Of a DNA stretch of 60,285 nucleotides, positions 1-8,707 are shown one piece after another. Source of the DNA: CAG-698 sp964385755 (lineage in GTDB: Bacteria; Bacillota_I; Bacilli_A; ML615J-28; CAG-698); contig CAYLPZ010000011.1 of NCBI GenBank assembly GCA_964385755.1, forward strand, positions 1-60,285. The letters are read 5' to 3'. Under the pieces are notes generated by a model, which ran no database searches, had not been told where the DNA came from, and saw only the letters and a program-made list of their open reading frames with translations. Made by a program: the position numbers and the translations under genes. The stretch's first letter is position 1. Every line of letters begins with the position of its first letter.

Positions 1-24
1 AAGTGGGGTTTTTCAATCCCACTT
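1..24 (-). terminator. Possible hairpin terminator at window edge
   Basis: A perfect 7-bp inverted repeat (AAGTGGG / CCCACTT, 10-nt loop) lies about 120 bp beyond the dapF stop. It could end the minus-strand dapF transcript, but the T-tract that would follow on that strand is outside the window. It could equally belong to a neighbouring gene. Confidence 0.35.
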
Positions 25-145
25 TCAGTTATAGTGCAGGCAAACTTCGGTTATAGCATTTTAATTAGGTTTTTTCAACCAGTTGAAGTGTATTAATGTT
101 TATAATGAATTATTAATATTGCTTATTTTCTTAATTATTTATTCA

Positions 146-949
146 TTAATTATATATTTTGCTTATTTTTGCTATTTTTTTTGCTGGGCCTTTTAAGAAA
201 AATTCACCATTTATTTTTTTTATTGTTAAAGTTCCATATTCGTATTTTACATTCACAACGTTATCAACTAATCCTTTTCGGTCTAGAACACAAACAGCAG
301 CTGTTGTACCGCTTCCACATGCTTTTGTAAAACCTACTCCACGTTCGTAAGTTTTTATTTCAAGCGTTTGTCGATTAATTATTTTCACAAAATTTACATT
401 AATTTGTTTTTTAAACATCTCATTTTCACAAAAATATCTTCCAACTTCTTCAGTGATGTTTAAATCATCTACAACGATAATCAAATGATGAGTTGTCATA
501 AAAACAGCATTAAGGTAATATTCTTTATTTTGGTATAAGTGTTTGTAATCTATCATTTCATCTTCACAAATAGATAATGACAAATCTTCCTTATTAAACG
601 ATGGTTTACCCATATTTATTAAATACTGATTATTCTCTTTATATACTGTTCTAACTCCAGAATCAGTTTTTATTTTAATAACATTATTTAACTTAAATAA
701 TCCTTTTGTCTCGTCAAGATAAGATGCTGCACAACGTATTCCATTACCACACATTGGAGCTTTACTACCATCACTGTTATAAAAAAACACTGCATAATTC
801 TCTTTATCTTCTTTGACCACAATCAAAGTATCTGCTCCTATACCAATGTATCTATTACAAATTTTCTTTGTTAAATCATTATAATCATAATTTTTATTAT
901 ATTCAGTAATAATAAAATCATTCCCACAACCATGATATTTATAAAACAT
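146..949 (-). CDS. dapF: Diaminopimelate epimerase
   Basis: Converts LL- to meso-diaminopimelate, the last shared step before lysine and the source of the peptidoglycan cross-linking residue. 267 aa, the usual family length. Both catalytic cysteines are present in their motifs: C67 in APMCGNGIRC and C211 in KACGSGTTAA. The N-terminal GNDF substrate-binding motif is also visible. A strong ribosome site (AAGGAGGA on the minus strand near 955-962) fixes the ATG. It seems to stand alone, because a hairpin separates it from the upstream LRR gene. Its presence shows that the organism makes a mDAP-type wall and so is not a wall-less mollicute. Confidence 0.95.
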   Translation of the reverse strand: MFYKYHGCGNDFIITEYNKNYDYNDLTKKICNRYIGIGADTLIVVKEDKENYAVFFYNSDGSKAPMCGNGIRCAASYLDETKGLFKLNNVIKIKTDSGVRTVYKENNQYLINMGKPSFNKEDLSLSICEDEMIDYKHLYQNKEYYLNAVFMTTHHLIIVVDDLNITEEVGRYFCENEMFKKQINVNFVKIINRQTLEIKTYERGVGFTKACGSGTTAAVCVLDRKGLVDNVVNVKYEYGTLTIKKINGEFFLKGPAKKIAKISKIYN

Positions 950-965
950 TTTATCCTCCTTACAA

Positions 966-996
966 AGAAAAGTACGCTAATAAAGCGTACCTTTTA
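966..996 (-). terminator. Rho-independent terminator of the LRR-protein gene
   Basis: A 7-bp stem GTACGCT / AGCGTAC (972-978 and 984-990) lies immediately after the minus-strand stop at 997. It is followed on that strand by TTTTCTTTG. It abuts the dapF ribosome site. Confidence 0.6.
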
Positions 997-2202
997 TTAT
1001 TTAAATTCATATTTTGCTTTATCAAAGAATACTTTTTCTTCACCTTCAAGTTTATAGCCTGCTAACTCTGTAAAATCAAAATCTAAAAGTGTAAAATCAT
1101 TATTTTGCTTTGCTTCTTTAGTTAAGTATACAGCTACTTTAAAACTACCATCTTTACTTAACAAAACGTTGACTTTTGTTTTATCTGCGAAAAGTTTTAC
1201 ATATTCAGCATTTAATTCGTTTTCAAAAGACAATACTACTAAACTATTAAGCTTATCAAATGCTTTTTCTTGAATTTCGCAATTACTCTTTACGTAAACT
1301 TCTTTGATTTTTGTTGCATTTGTGAAAGCATTATTTTCTATTTTTTCAAGTGTAGAAGGTAGGTATACTTTAATTGCTTTTGTATTTCCACTTAATGCAC
1401 CTTTTGCAACAACTTTAACTCCCTCAGGAATAGTTAATTCACTTTCTTGAGAAACAACTCCGTATAACACATTGTTAATGATAAAGTATCCATTGCTATC
1501 ACAATTATCTTTTTCAAACTGAGTGCCACTAAACACTAAAGAACCCATTTCAATATTAGTAATGTCGCATTGTACAGTTTTAAGATTTTTACAATCGATA
1601 AACGCTTCATCACCAATTGATTTTACATTTGTGCTAATTTTTATCTCTGTTAAAGATGAGCATCCTTCAAATGCGTTACTACCTATTTCTGTAACACTTT
1701 GAGGTATTTCTATTGCTTCTAAACTAAAGCATTTATTAAATAGACCATTTCCTATTTTTGTGATTTTCTCAGGTAATATAACCTCTTTTAATAAATCACA
1801 TGTTGAGAACGCTTTGTCTCCTAAAGATACTACCGAAGATGGTAATGTAATTTTTTCTAAACTCTTCATTCCTGAAAATGCACTTGCTTCAATAATTGAA
1901 ATACCTTCAGAAACTACAATCTCTTTGATATATTCTGATTCAATACGTTTTACTGATGTAACTTCTTTGCCTTTATGAGTTGCGGGAATAGTAATTTTAT
2001 TTTTTAAGAATAATCCACCACGATACATATTCTTAACATCAGTTACCTCATATGTACCATCTGCTCTTTCAGTATAAATTAATCTTTGTGCGTCACTTGC
2101 TGCAGCAATACAAATAATTATTATTGCTAAAACTATGATAGCAGCACCAATAATCATTGCATATAATCTTTTTTGTTTATCAGCTAATAATTTCTTGAAC
2201 AT
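997..2202 (-). CDS. Membrane-anchored BspA-type leucine-rich-repeat protein
   Basis: 401 aa. A short basic N-terminus precedes one hydrophobic segment (about residues 14-35), so the rest is probably outside the cell. About residues 70-330 are repeats of the LRR_5/BspA type, with units resembling 'ITLPSSVVSLGDKAFSTC' followed by 'LKEVILPEKITKIGNGLF'. The segment ends in IIIC-I, which is not a good lipobox, so a transmembrane anchor is more likely than a lipoprotein. Such proteins are commonly surface ligand-binding or adhesion factors, but nothing here shows the ligand. The ribosome site GAGGAGA supports the start. Confidence 0.8.
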   Translation of the reverse strand: MFKKLLADKQKRLYAMIIGAAIIVLAIIIICIAAASDAQRLIYTERADGTYEVTDVKNMYRGGLFLKNKITIPATHKGKEVTSVKRIESEYIKEIVVSEGISIIEASAFSGMKSLEKITLPSSVVSLGDKAFSTCDLLKEVILPEKITKIGNGLFNKCFSLEAIEIPQSVTEIGSNAFEGCSSLTEIKISTNVKSIGDEAFIDCKNLKTVQCDITNIEMGSLVFSGTQFEKDNCDSNGYFIINNVLYGVVSQESELTIPEGVKVVAKGALSGNTKAIKVYLPSTLEKIENNAFTNATKIKEVYVKSNCEIQEKAFDKLNSLVVLSFENELNAEYVKLFADKTKVNVLLSKDGSFKVAVYLTKEAKQNNDFTLLDFDFTELAGYKLEGEEKVFFDKAKYEFK

Positions 2203-2281
2203 AATAAATCTCCTCTATTTACTCTTATTATAAAGGATTTTTATCAATAAATCAAGCACTTAAATTTAAGCTTTATTATTT

Positions 2282-2809
2282 TTAATTCTCTAAGTATTTT
2301 CCAATAAAGATAGAACTCATATTTGCAAGCATTTTTTCAACATCTGTTAATTTATTTTCTCCAAATACAATCACAGCTCCAATTAAATCTCCATAAACAC
2401 TTATAGGTTTAACAATTACAGGTCTAATCACAGTATATCCATTAGTTACTTCAAATTCATTTCCCATTTCTTGACTAAATAGATCACCTTTTTTTATTTT
2501 CTTTTCTAGATCATTTGTGATTTTCTTACCCACAAGATTTTGTGATAAACTTTTTGAAACCGCTAATATTTTTTCATCATCTGTAACTATAATATCTTTC
2601 TTACTAGAAGAGTGTACGGCTTCAACATATTTAGTAACAAAATAGTTAATGCTTTCAACAAGCGAATACTTTTTAATTACTATAGCACTTTCACTATTTT
2701 TTATTTCTAAAGAATCTCCTTCATGGATATGTAATACTCTTCGCATTTCTTTTGGGACAACTATTCTACCTAATTCATCTATTCTGCGAACTACTCCAGT
2801 TGATTTCAT
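2282..2809 (-). CDS. spoVT: Stage V sporulation protein T (AbrB-family regulator)
   Basis: 175 aa (B. subtilis SpoVT is 178). Residues 1-50 form the swapped-hairpin AbrB DNA-binding domain, with the signature GVVRRIDELGRIVVPKEMRR. The rest matches the GAF-like effector domain. In B. subtilis it tunes sigma-G-dependent forespore genes. It lies just downstream of mfd, as in Bacillus. The upstream mfd terminator and a sigma-G-like promoter suggest that it is transcribed independently in the forespore. Ribosome site GAGGTG. Confidence 0.92.
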   Translation of the reverse strand: MKSTGVVRRIDELGRIVVPKEMRRVLHIHEGDSLEIKNSESAIVIKKYSLVESINYFVTKYVEAVHSSSKKDIIVTDDEKILAVSKSLSQNLVGKKITNDLEKKIKKGDLFSQEMGNEFEVTNGYTVIRPVIVKPISVYGDLIGAVIVFGENKLTDVEKMLANMSSIFIGKYLEN

Positions 2810-2825
2810 TTTTTCACCTCAAAAG

Positions 2826-2854
2826 TAGTATGCCATTTTTTTACAATTTTATAC
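2826..2854 (-). promoter_or_regulatory. Candidate sigma-G promoter of spoVT
   Basis: On the minus strand, GTATA (2850-2854), a 17-bp spacer, then CATACTA (2826-2832), about 17 nt before the spoVT ATG. This fits the forespore sigma-F/G pattern (GHATR, about 18 bp, CATnHTA). B. subtilis spoVT is sigma-G controlled. Not experimentally supported here. Confidence 0.6.
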
Positions 2855-2896
2855 GAAAAAATGGCTGCAAAACCATTATTAATATTTTTTACAGCC
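2855..2896 (-). terminator. mfd terminator
   Basis: On the minus strand GGCTGTAAAA pairs with TTTTGCAGCC (one G-U pair) around a 14-nt loop, then ATTTTTTCG follows. It separates mfd from spoVT and ends exactly where the spoVT -35 element begins. Confidence 0.65.
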
Positions 2897-2899
2897 TAT

Positions 2900-5800
2900 T
2901 TATATTGTTTTTAAATTCATATTTACTTTAGTTAATAGTTCAGTCATCAAATAAATCCATTTTTTATCATTTTTTGATACTTTTTTTAGATTTATTTCAA
3001 TAGATTCACTACGATAATTAAAACTAAATCTACTACTAAGTTTATATGCTTCCATTACTAAGTAATCACCTTTAATCAGTCTTGAATAATCCTTCGGAAC
3101 ATTAATAGTCACAAACATTTCTTCTTCTTTTACTTTATCAACAGCCATTTTTCTTAGTAAGTTTTCTAAATATTTTTCTTCTACATAATCTAATACTGTT
3201 TCACTTAGTTTTCCAAAACGATCTTGCAATGATTCAATAGTATTTTTCTTTGATTCCATACTATCTATAGAATTTATTTCTTTATGAATGTAGATAATAA
3301 TTGAATCATCATCAACATAGTTTCTTTCTACGTGTTTAGAGATATTAATTTGATAGTTTGCTTTTTCCTTTACTTCTATTCCTTGTACTTCTCCTACTGC
3401 TTCATTAAGTAGTTTCATATACATATCAATACCAATAGAATTAATAAAACCAGATTGTTCTTTTCCCAATATATCTCCTGCACCACGAATTGCTAAATCA
3501 CGCACTGCAATTTTATATCCACTACCAATTCTACTATACTCTTTAATTGCGGAAAGTCGTTTTTCCGAATTAGAGCTAAGTTTCTTCCCTGGATTATACA
3601 TAAAATATGCATATGCAACCCTATCTGTTCTTCCTACTCTTCCACGTATTTGATACATTTGCGCTAAACCAAGTCTTGTTGCATCATCAACAATTAATGT
3701 ATTAGAGTTAGGTATATCAATGCCCGTCTCTATAATTGTGGTGCATAGAAGAACATTATATTCTCCGTCAATAAAACTACTTATTACATCTTCTAAATTT
3801 TCACGTTCCATTTTACCATGTCCAATGCATATTTTTGCTTCAGGAACAAGTTTTTTAATTTTTCTTGCTACTAACTCTATATCACTAATTTTATTATGTA
3901 AAAAGAATACTTGACCATCTCTTGCTAACTCACGGCAGATTGCTTCTTTAATAATAGTATCACTTGCTTCATATACAAATGTTTGGATTGGATATCTATC
4001 TTTTGGAGGTGTCTCAAGAAGACTTAGTTCTCTAATTCCACTTACTGCCATTTGTAGTGTTCTTGGAATCGGTGTTGCAGTTAACGTTAATACGTTCACA
4101 CTATTTTTTATTTGTTTAATTTTTTCTTTATGTGTTACTCCAAAACGTTGTTCTTCATCAATTATTAATAAACCTAAATCTTTATATGTAATTTCACTAT
4201 TTAATAATCGATGCGTTCCGATTACAATATCTACTTTGCCTTCTCTTAACTTCTTTATAACTTCCATTTGTTTTTTTTCAGGGACCATTCTATTTAATAA
4301 TTCGACAGTTACACCATATTTACTAAATCTTTCTTTAACGGTAAAGTAATGTTGTCTAGAAAGAATGGTTGTTGGAGCCATAAATGCTACTTGTTTACCT
4401 TCATAAATTGTTTTAAAAGCTATTCTTAATGCTATTTCGGTTTTTCCAAAACCAACATCACCACATACTAATCTGTCAATTAAGACACCTTTTTCCATTT
4501 CACGTTTGATTTCATTTACAATTGTTATTTGGTCTTGAGTTTCTTCAAATTCAAAATCTTCTTCAAATTGCAATTGTAACTCACTATCCTCACAATATTT
4601 ATAGCCACTTAATTTACTTCTTTTTACTTGTAAATCTATTAATTCCTTCGCAATGCTCACAAGTTCATTTCGTACAGCATTTTTTCTTTTTTCCCATTCA
4701 TTAGTACCTATTTTTGTTAAATGAGGCACTACTCCTTCGCTACCTAAATACTTTTCAAGTTCTTTTATGCGATCTACAGGAACTAATAAATCCATATTAC
4801 CATATTGGATTTTCAAATAGTCATTTGTTAACCCATTTAATTCGACACTTTTTATACCTAAATATTTTCCAATTCCATAATCATAATGAACAACATAGTC
4901 TCCAACCTGTAAATCTTCTTTTGTGGAAATAATAGTAGTATTTTCTGTTACACTTCTAAACTTTCCTCCTGCTACTTTTCCCTTTTTATAGATTTCGTTT
5001 TCTGTTAAAACTTCAAATCTATCAAAAAAACCAAATCCTATCGCATTTTCGCATACTACTAAACTAATTTTTTCATTTGTATTATCATAAAAAGTGCTTA
5101 AAACATCATATTGTACATTATTTAGTTTTAAAATTTCTTCAAAAACATTTAAACGTTTTTCACTTGAAAAAGTAATATAAATTTTTTTATTTTCCTGTTT
5201 TAAATATTCCACCACATGCTTTATATCATTATCAAAAGCTATAACCTTATAACTATTTAAAGGATATAAACCAATTAATTCTACTTTCTCTTTTTTGTTT
5301 TTTATATCTGTTAGGTATACATTATTCTTAAAAAATGAATTTACATAATAATAATCAAGATATGTAGTGATTTTGATCTTCTTATACATCATTCGATTTT
5401 CTAAATAATCTATAGTTTCTGTTAACTGATTTTCATATGCTTCTTTAATTTTACTTTCGCTATCAAAAAATGTGATAAATTCACTATCTATTTTCTCTAA
5501 ATACTCCGGCAAACATGAAAATTTTTCATCAATATAACTAATATATTTATATAGTTTATCATAAGCACCAGCACTTATAATATCATTAAAGTCATCTAAC
5601 AAATACTCGTTTTCCTCAATCTTTATAAGTTTGTTTTTGAGTTCATCTAAATTTATGTCCACTATCATCTCATTAACTGGAAAAATTGTTAAACTATCAT
5701 AAGTTTGCTTTGTTGTTAGTTGTGTTTTTACATCAAAGGGTTTTATTGTTTCTACTTCATCAAAGCCAATATTAATTCTTATTGGTCCTTCATAACAACT

Positions 5801-6361
5801 TGGAAAAATATCTATTACTTCTCCACGAACGCTATATTCCCCACGCATATAAGTTGTAGATGCTCGCTTATAACCCATTTTAGTCAGTTGATTAATTAAC
5901 TTTTTACTATCTATTTCATCACCTTTATTAATTTTAGTAATCGCACTTGTAAATCTATCTAAACTAAGAAGAGGTCTTGCTAGTGCTGTCATATGCGTAA
6001 CAATAATATTTTTATCCTTATTGAAAATAGAAAATAAAGTGCTTAACCTTTCTTGTTTTAACTCATTGCTAATTACGATTGCTTCTGTCGACGCAAAATC
6101 ATCGCATACGTATAAATTAACGTTATTAATGCCGACAATCTTTGTTAGTTTATCGTATGCCATATTTGCTTTATATGCATTTTCACATATATATAAACAT
6201 GTTTCATTCATTCTTTTATGAATAGACGCACACAAAAGCACAGAAGCATTTGAAGTTGCCCCTGTACATAATATATTTCCTTTTTTCTCGTTTATATTTT
6301 TATTGATATCTTGTATCTCTTTACTCTGATTAAATAATTCTAAAATATTATTCATTTGCAT
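2900..6361 (-). CDS. mfd: Transcription-repair coupling factor Mfd
   Basis: ATP-dependent DNA translocase that removes stalled RNA polymerase at lesions and recruits UvrA. 1153 aa, close to the usual 1150-1180. Visible are the N-terminal UvrB-like region, the RNA-polymerase-interacting (CarD-like) domain (DLQVGDYVVHYDYGIGKYLG), Walker A (CGDVGFGKTE), DEEQ box (LLIIDEEQRFG), helicase motif III (TATPIPRTL) and a C-terminal TRCF domain. The start overlaps pth by 14 nt with no separate ribosome site, so translation is probably coupled. The order pth-mfd-spoVT matches Bacillus, minus the small fin gene. Confidence 0.96.
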   Translation of the reverse strand: MQMNNILELFNQSKEIQDINKNINEKKGNILCTGATSNASVLLCASIHKRMNETCLYICENAYKANMAYDKLTKIVGINNVNLYVCDDFASTEAIVISNELKQERLSTLFSIFNKDKNIIVTHMTALARPLLSLDRFTSAITKINKGDEIDSKKLINQLTKMGYKRASTTYMRGEYSVRGEVIDIFPSCYEGPIRINIGFDEVETIKPFDVKTQLTTKQTYDSLTIFPVNEMIVDINLDELKNKLIKIEENEYLLDDFNDIISAGAYDKLYKYISYIDEKFSCLPEYLEKIDSEFITFFDSESKIKEAYENQLTETIDYLENRMMYKKIKITTYLDYYYVNSFFKNNVYLTDIKNKKEKVELIGLYPLNSYKVIAFDNDIKHVVEYLKQENKKIYITFSSEKRLNVFEEILKLNNVQYDVLSTFYDNTNEKISLVVCENAIGFGFFDRFEVLTENEIYKKGKVAGGKFRSVTENTTIISTKEDLQVGDYVVHYDYGIGKYLGIKSVELNGLTNDYLKIQYGNMDLLVPVDRIKELEKYLGSEGVVPHLTKIGTNEWEKRKNAVRNELVSIAKELIDLQVKRSKLSGYKYCEDSELQLQFEEDFEFEETQDQITIVNEIKREMEKGVLIDRLVCGDVGFGKTEIALRIAFKTIYEGKQVAFMAPTTILSRQHYFTVKERFSKYGVTVELLNRMVPEKKQMEVIKKLREGKVDIVIGTHRLLNSEITYKDLGLLIIDEEQRFGVTHKEKIKQIKNSVNVLTLTATPIPRTLQMAVSGIRELSLLETPPKDRYPIQTFVYEASDTIIKEAICRELARDGQVFFLHNKISDIELVARKIKKLVPEAKICIGHGKMERENLEDVISSFIDGEYNVLLCTTIIETGIDIPNSNTLIVDDATRLGLAQMYQIRGRVGRTDRVAYAYFMYNPGKKLSSNSEKRLSAIKEYSRIGSGYKIAVRDLAIRGAGDILGKEQSGFINSIGIDMYMKLLNEAVGEVQGIEVKEKANYQINISKHVERNYVDDDSIIIYIHKEINSIDSMESKKNTIESLQDRFGKLSETVLDYVEEKYLENLLRKMAVDKVKEEEMFVTINVPKDYSRLIKGDYLVMEAYKLSSRFSFNYRSESIEINLKKVSKNDKKWIYLMTELLTKVNMNLKTI

Positions 6362-6908
6362 TATATTTATTCATAAAATTTGCAAAAGTAGTTGTTAAAT
6401 AATCATCTAACATCATTTTTGCCTTTGCTAAATCTTCCTGAATAATCTCCATTTCTTCCTTTTTAAATTTCCCTAAAACATAATCAACTACATTTTCTTT
6501 TTTATCAATTCCTATTCTTATTCTTTTTATATCATTTCTGCCAACAAGACTAATAATATTTCTCATACCATTATGACCACCATGTGATCCTTTTTCTCTT
6601 ATTCTTATCTTTCCCAAAGGTAAATCTAAATCATCATGTATTATAATGACATCTTCTAAAGCCACCTTATAATAATCCATAACCACATGCACAGCTTCAC
6701 CTGATAGATTCATATATGTCATTGGTTTACAAAATATAACATCATTTCCTAAATAGTTAGTTTTATATATCTCACTTTTTAATTTTGGTTGAAGTTTATA
6801 AGTTCCTCCAAGCGCACTAACCATTTCATCAATTAACATAAAACCCACATTATGCCTTGTATTTTTATATTCTAAACCGGGATTACCTAAACCTACTATT
6901 AACTTCAT
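6348..6908 (-). CDS. pth: Peptidyl-tRNA hydrolase
   Basis: Releases tRNA from peptidyl-tRNA dropped by ribosomes. 186 aa, normal length. N-terminal GLGNPG, the catalytic histidine H19 in NTRHNVGF, and HDDLDLPLG are all present. Ribosome site GAGGT. First gene of a pth-mfd unit; its last 14 nt are shared with mfd. Confidence 0.96.
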   Translation of the reverse strand: MKLIVGLGNPGLEYKNTRHNVGFMLIDEMVSALGGTYKLQPKLKSEIYKTNYLGNDVIFCKPMTYMNLSGEAVHVVMDYYKVALEDVIIIHDDLDLPLGKIRIREKGSHGGHNGMRNIISLVGRNDIKRIRIGIDKKENVVDYVLGKFKKEEMEIIQEDLAKAKMMLDDYLTTTFANFMNKYNANE

Positions 6909-6942
6909 AATTTACCTCTTTTCTTATTATTTATAAATATTG

Positions 6943-6972
6943 AAAATCAAAAAACCATAATTTTCATTATGG
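6943..6972 (-). terminator. folD terminator
   Basis: Stem CCATAA / TTATGG with a 6-nt loop, followed on the minus strand by TTTTTTGATTTTC. The stem is short and AT-rich but well placed between folD and pth. Confidence 0.55.
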
Positions 6973-6976
6973 ATTT

Positions 6977-7816
6977 TTATAATTTATTAAATTGTTGTTC
7001 ATTATAACATTTAAGTATATTTTGTAAAAGAACTGCAGTAGTCATTGGACCTACACCATTAGGAACTGGTGTAATATAACTTGCAACATTAGAAACCTCA
7101 GCAAAATCTACATCACCAGTTATCCTGCCTAACACTTTATTAATTCCTACATCAATTACTATTGCATCTTTTTTTACCATATCTGCTGTAATAGTATTAG
7201 GTTTTCCGCTAGCGACTACTAGAATATCAGCTCGTCTAGTAACTTCCTTTAAATTAACAGTATGTGAATGACAAATAGTTACAGTTGCGTTTTCTTGTAA
7301 GAATAACATTGCTAAAGGCTTTCCCACAACGATACTTCTTCCAACAATAACGACATTTTTACTTGTAATATCTAAGTTATTGTTTTTCAATAAAGTAATT
7401 ATGCCTTGAGCAGTAGCAGGTTGTACACAAGGAAGTCCCTTAAATAGTTTTCCTTGGTTAACAATACTTAGTCCATCGACATCCTTCATAGGATCAATTG
7501 CATTCAAAACATCTTCGGTGTTGATATGACTTGGAAGAGGCATTTGCACCATAATCGCATGAACAGATTCTTTTTTGTTTTGTTCTTCAATATAATTAAT
7601 AATATCTTTTTGGCTTGTATTTTTCGTAAACTTATGTGTTTCACAAATAATACCAACATCATCACATGCTTTTTCTTTACTTTCTAAATAAACTGAGCTT
7701 GCTTGATTATCGCCAACTTGAATAATTGATAATTTAATTTCAGCATCTAGTTTTACAACTTCTTCTTTTATCTTTTTTCTAATAACTTCAGCTGTTTTTG
7801 AACCATTAAGAATCAT
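6977..7816 (-). CDS. folD: Methylenetetrahydrofolate dehydrogenase / methenyl-THF cyclohydrolase
   Basis: Bifunctional one-carbon enzyme that interconverts 5,10-methylene-, methenyl- and 10-formyl-tetrahydrofolate with NADP. 279 aa, normal. Visible are Y43 and K47 in the substrate motif (YLESKEKACDDVGI), VQMPLPSH at about 89-96, the Rossmann motif GRSIVVGKP at about 158-166, and PVPNGVGPMT near the C-terminus. A strong ribosome site AAGGAGG precedes the ATG. Monocistronic or weakly linked to rpoE, with a 34-bp gap. Confidence 0.95.
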   Translation of the reverse strand: MILNGSKTAEVIRKKIKEEVVKLDAEIKLSIIQVGDNQASSVYLESKEKACDDVGIICETHKFTKNTSQKDIINYIEEQNKKESVHAIMVQMPLPSHINTEDVLNAIDPMKDVDGLSIVNQGKLFKGLPCVQPATAQGIITLLKNNNLDITSKNVVIVGRSIVVGKPLAMLFLQENATVTICHSHTVNLKEVTRRADILVVASGKPNTITADMVKKDAIVIDVGINKVLGRITGDVDFAEVSNVASYITPVPNGVGPMTTAVLLQNILKCYNEQQFNKL

Positions 7817-7850
7817 ATTGTGCCTCCTTTATAGTCTAATAAATTTTTAA

Positions 7851-8372
7851 TTAATTTATATCCTCATCATCAAAGCTATCTTCTTCTGTATCGTCCTCAA
7901 ATAATTCATCAGAATCATATTCTATTCCATCTTCAGATAAAGCTTCTTCAATATCATCTTTTTCTTCTTTTTCTTCATCCATATCATATTGATCATCAGA
8001 ATCTGTATTATCAACAAATCCATCTTCTTTATCAAGATATTCAGTTTCATCTTTAAGTTCATTTCTAACTACTTCTTCATCGTTTTCATATGGATCAGTA
8101 TATTCTGCATCATTTTCAAGTAAAGAGCTATGTTGACGAGTTTTAATATCCCATAACTTTACTCCTTTTTTATCTTTAATTTCTCCACAATAAATAAAGT
8201 ATCCACAAAGCATAAAATCAGATACAAATTGACTATAAAGATCTGGATGTTCATTTACTTTTAATCCTTGCATCTCAAAAACTTCTTTCGCAATACTTTT
8301 TAAAGTATGAGGTTTTTTCTTTGTTTTCATCAATTCTATTGCACATTCAATCATTGATTTAGTTTGATTCAT
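7851..8372 (-). CDS. rpoE: RNA polymerase delta subunit
   Basis: 173 aa. Residues 1-75 form the HARE-HTH domain, with the segment KLWDIKTR. The C-terminal half is an extremely acidic, disordered tail of Asp/Glu runs. In Bacilli, delta speeds polymerase recycling and lowers non-specific binding. Its presence supports assignment to Bacilli or a close relative. Ribosome site AAGGAGATG. In B. subtilis the gene lies beside pyrG; here it sits between folD and bofA. Confidence 0.9.
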   Translation of the reverse strand: MNQTKSMIECAIELMKTKKKPHTLKSIAKEVFEMQGLKVNEHPDLYSQFVSDFMLCGYFIYCGEIKDKKGVKLWDIKTRQHSSLLENDAEYTDPYENDEEVVRNELKDETEYLDKEDGFVDNTDSDDQYDMDEEKEEKDDIEEALSEDGIEYDSDELFEDDTEEDSFDDEDIN

Positions 8373-8441
8373 TATTACATCTCCTTATAAAAACTTATTT
8401 CAATTTTTTATTCTACACTAATTTTTTGTTTTTTTCAAGAA

Positions 8442-8621
8442 TTATATAAAAAAGAAAATAGTTAATAAAATAATTCCCGGTAATCTCAAAAATAAACATA
8501 TCGTAATTGTCCAAATATTTATTGGAATATTAAAGTTTAAATACGAACCAATAAAATTAAAAATAAATAAAAGAATTAAAGCAATAATTAAGGATTTTAT
8601 AAACCATTTAAGATATTTCAT
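8442..8621 (-). CDS. bofA: BofA-like pro-sigma-K processing inhibitor (short)
   Basis: A 59-aa minus-strand ORF in the rpoE/nrnA gap. It starts at the ATG at 8619-8621 behind GGAGAAG and ends TAA at 8442. The product starts MKYLKWFIKS and has two hydrophobic segments. Its C-terminal half contains FIGSYLNFNIPIN and LRLPGIILLTIFF. These match the BofA signature (G-x-L...-h-PIN...LG-IPG-hhLL) and the N-terminal LKW of Bacillus BofA. BofA holds SpoIVFB protease inactive in the outer forespore membrane until the engulfment checkpoint. It is about 28 residues shorter than B. subtilis BofA (87 aa). A CATATAAAT element at 8651-8659 could be a sigma-E -10, but this is weak. Confidence 0.72.
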   Translation of the reverse strand: MKYLKWFIKSLIIALILLFIFNFIGSYLNFNIPINIWTITICLFLRLPGIILLTIFFFI

Positions 8622-8707
8622 TTCATCTTCTCCATTTAAATTCCTTAATTATTTATATGTTTCTTTATCTTTTATTATTCATTTATTTTTTCTACAACAT
8701 TATTTTT

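Noticed and set aside
3720..4932. Plus-strand frames inside mfd, gyrB, dnaN and other genes
   Set aside because: They are shadows of well-supported genes, with odd Leu/His/Phe-rich composition and no ribosome sites.
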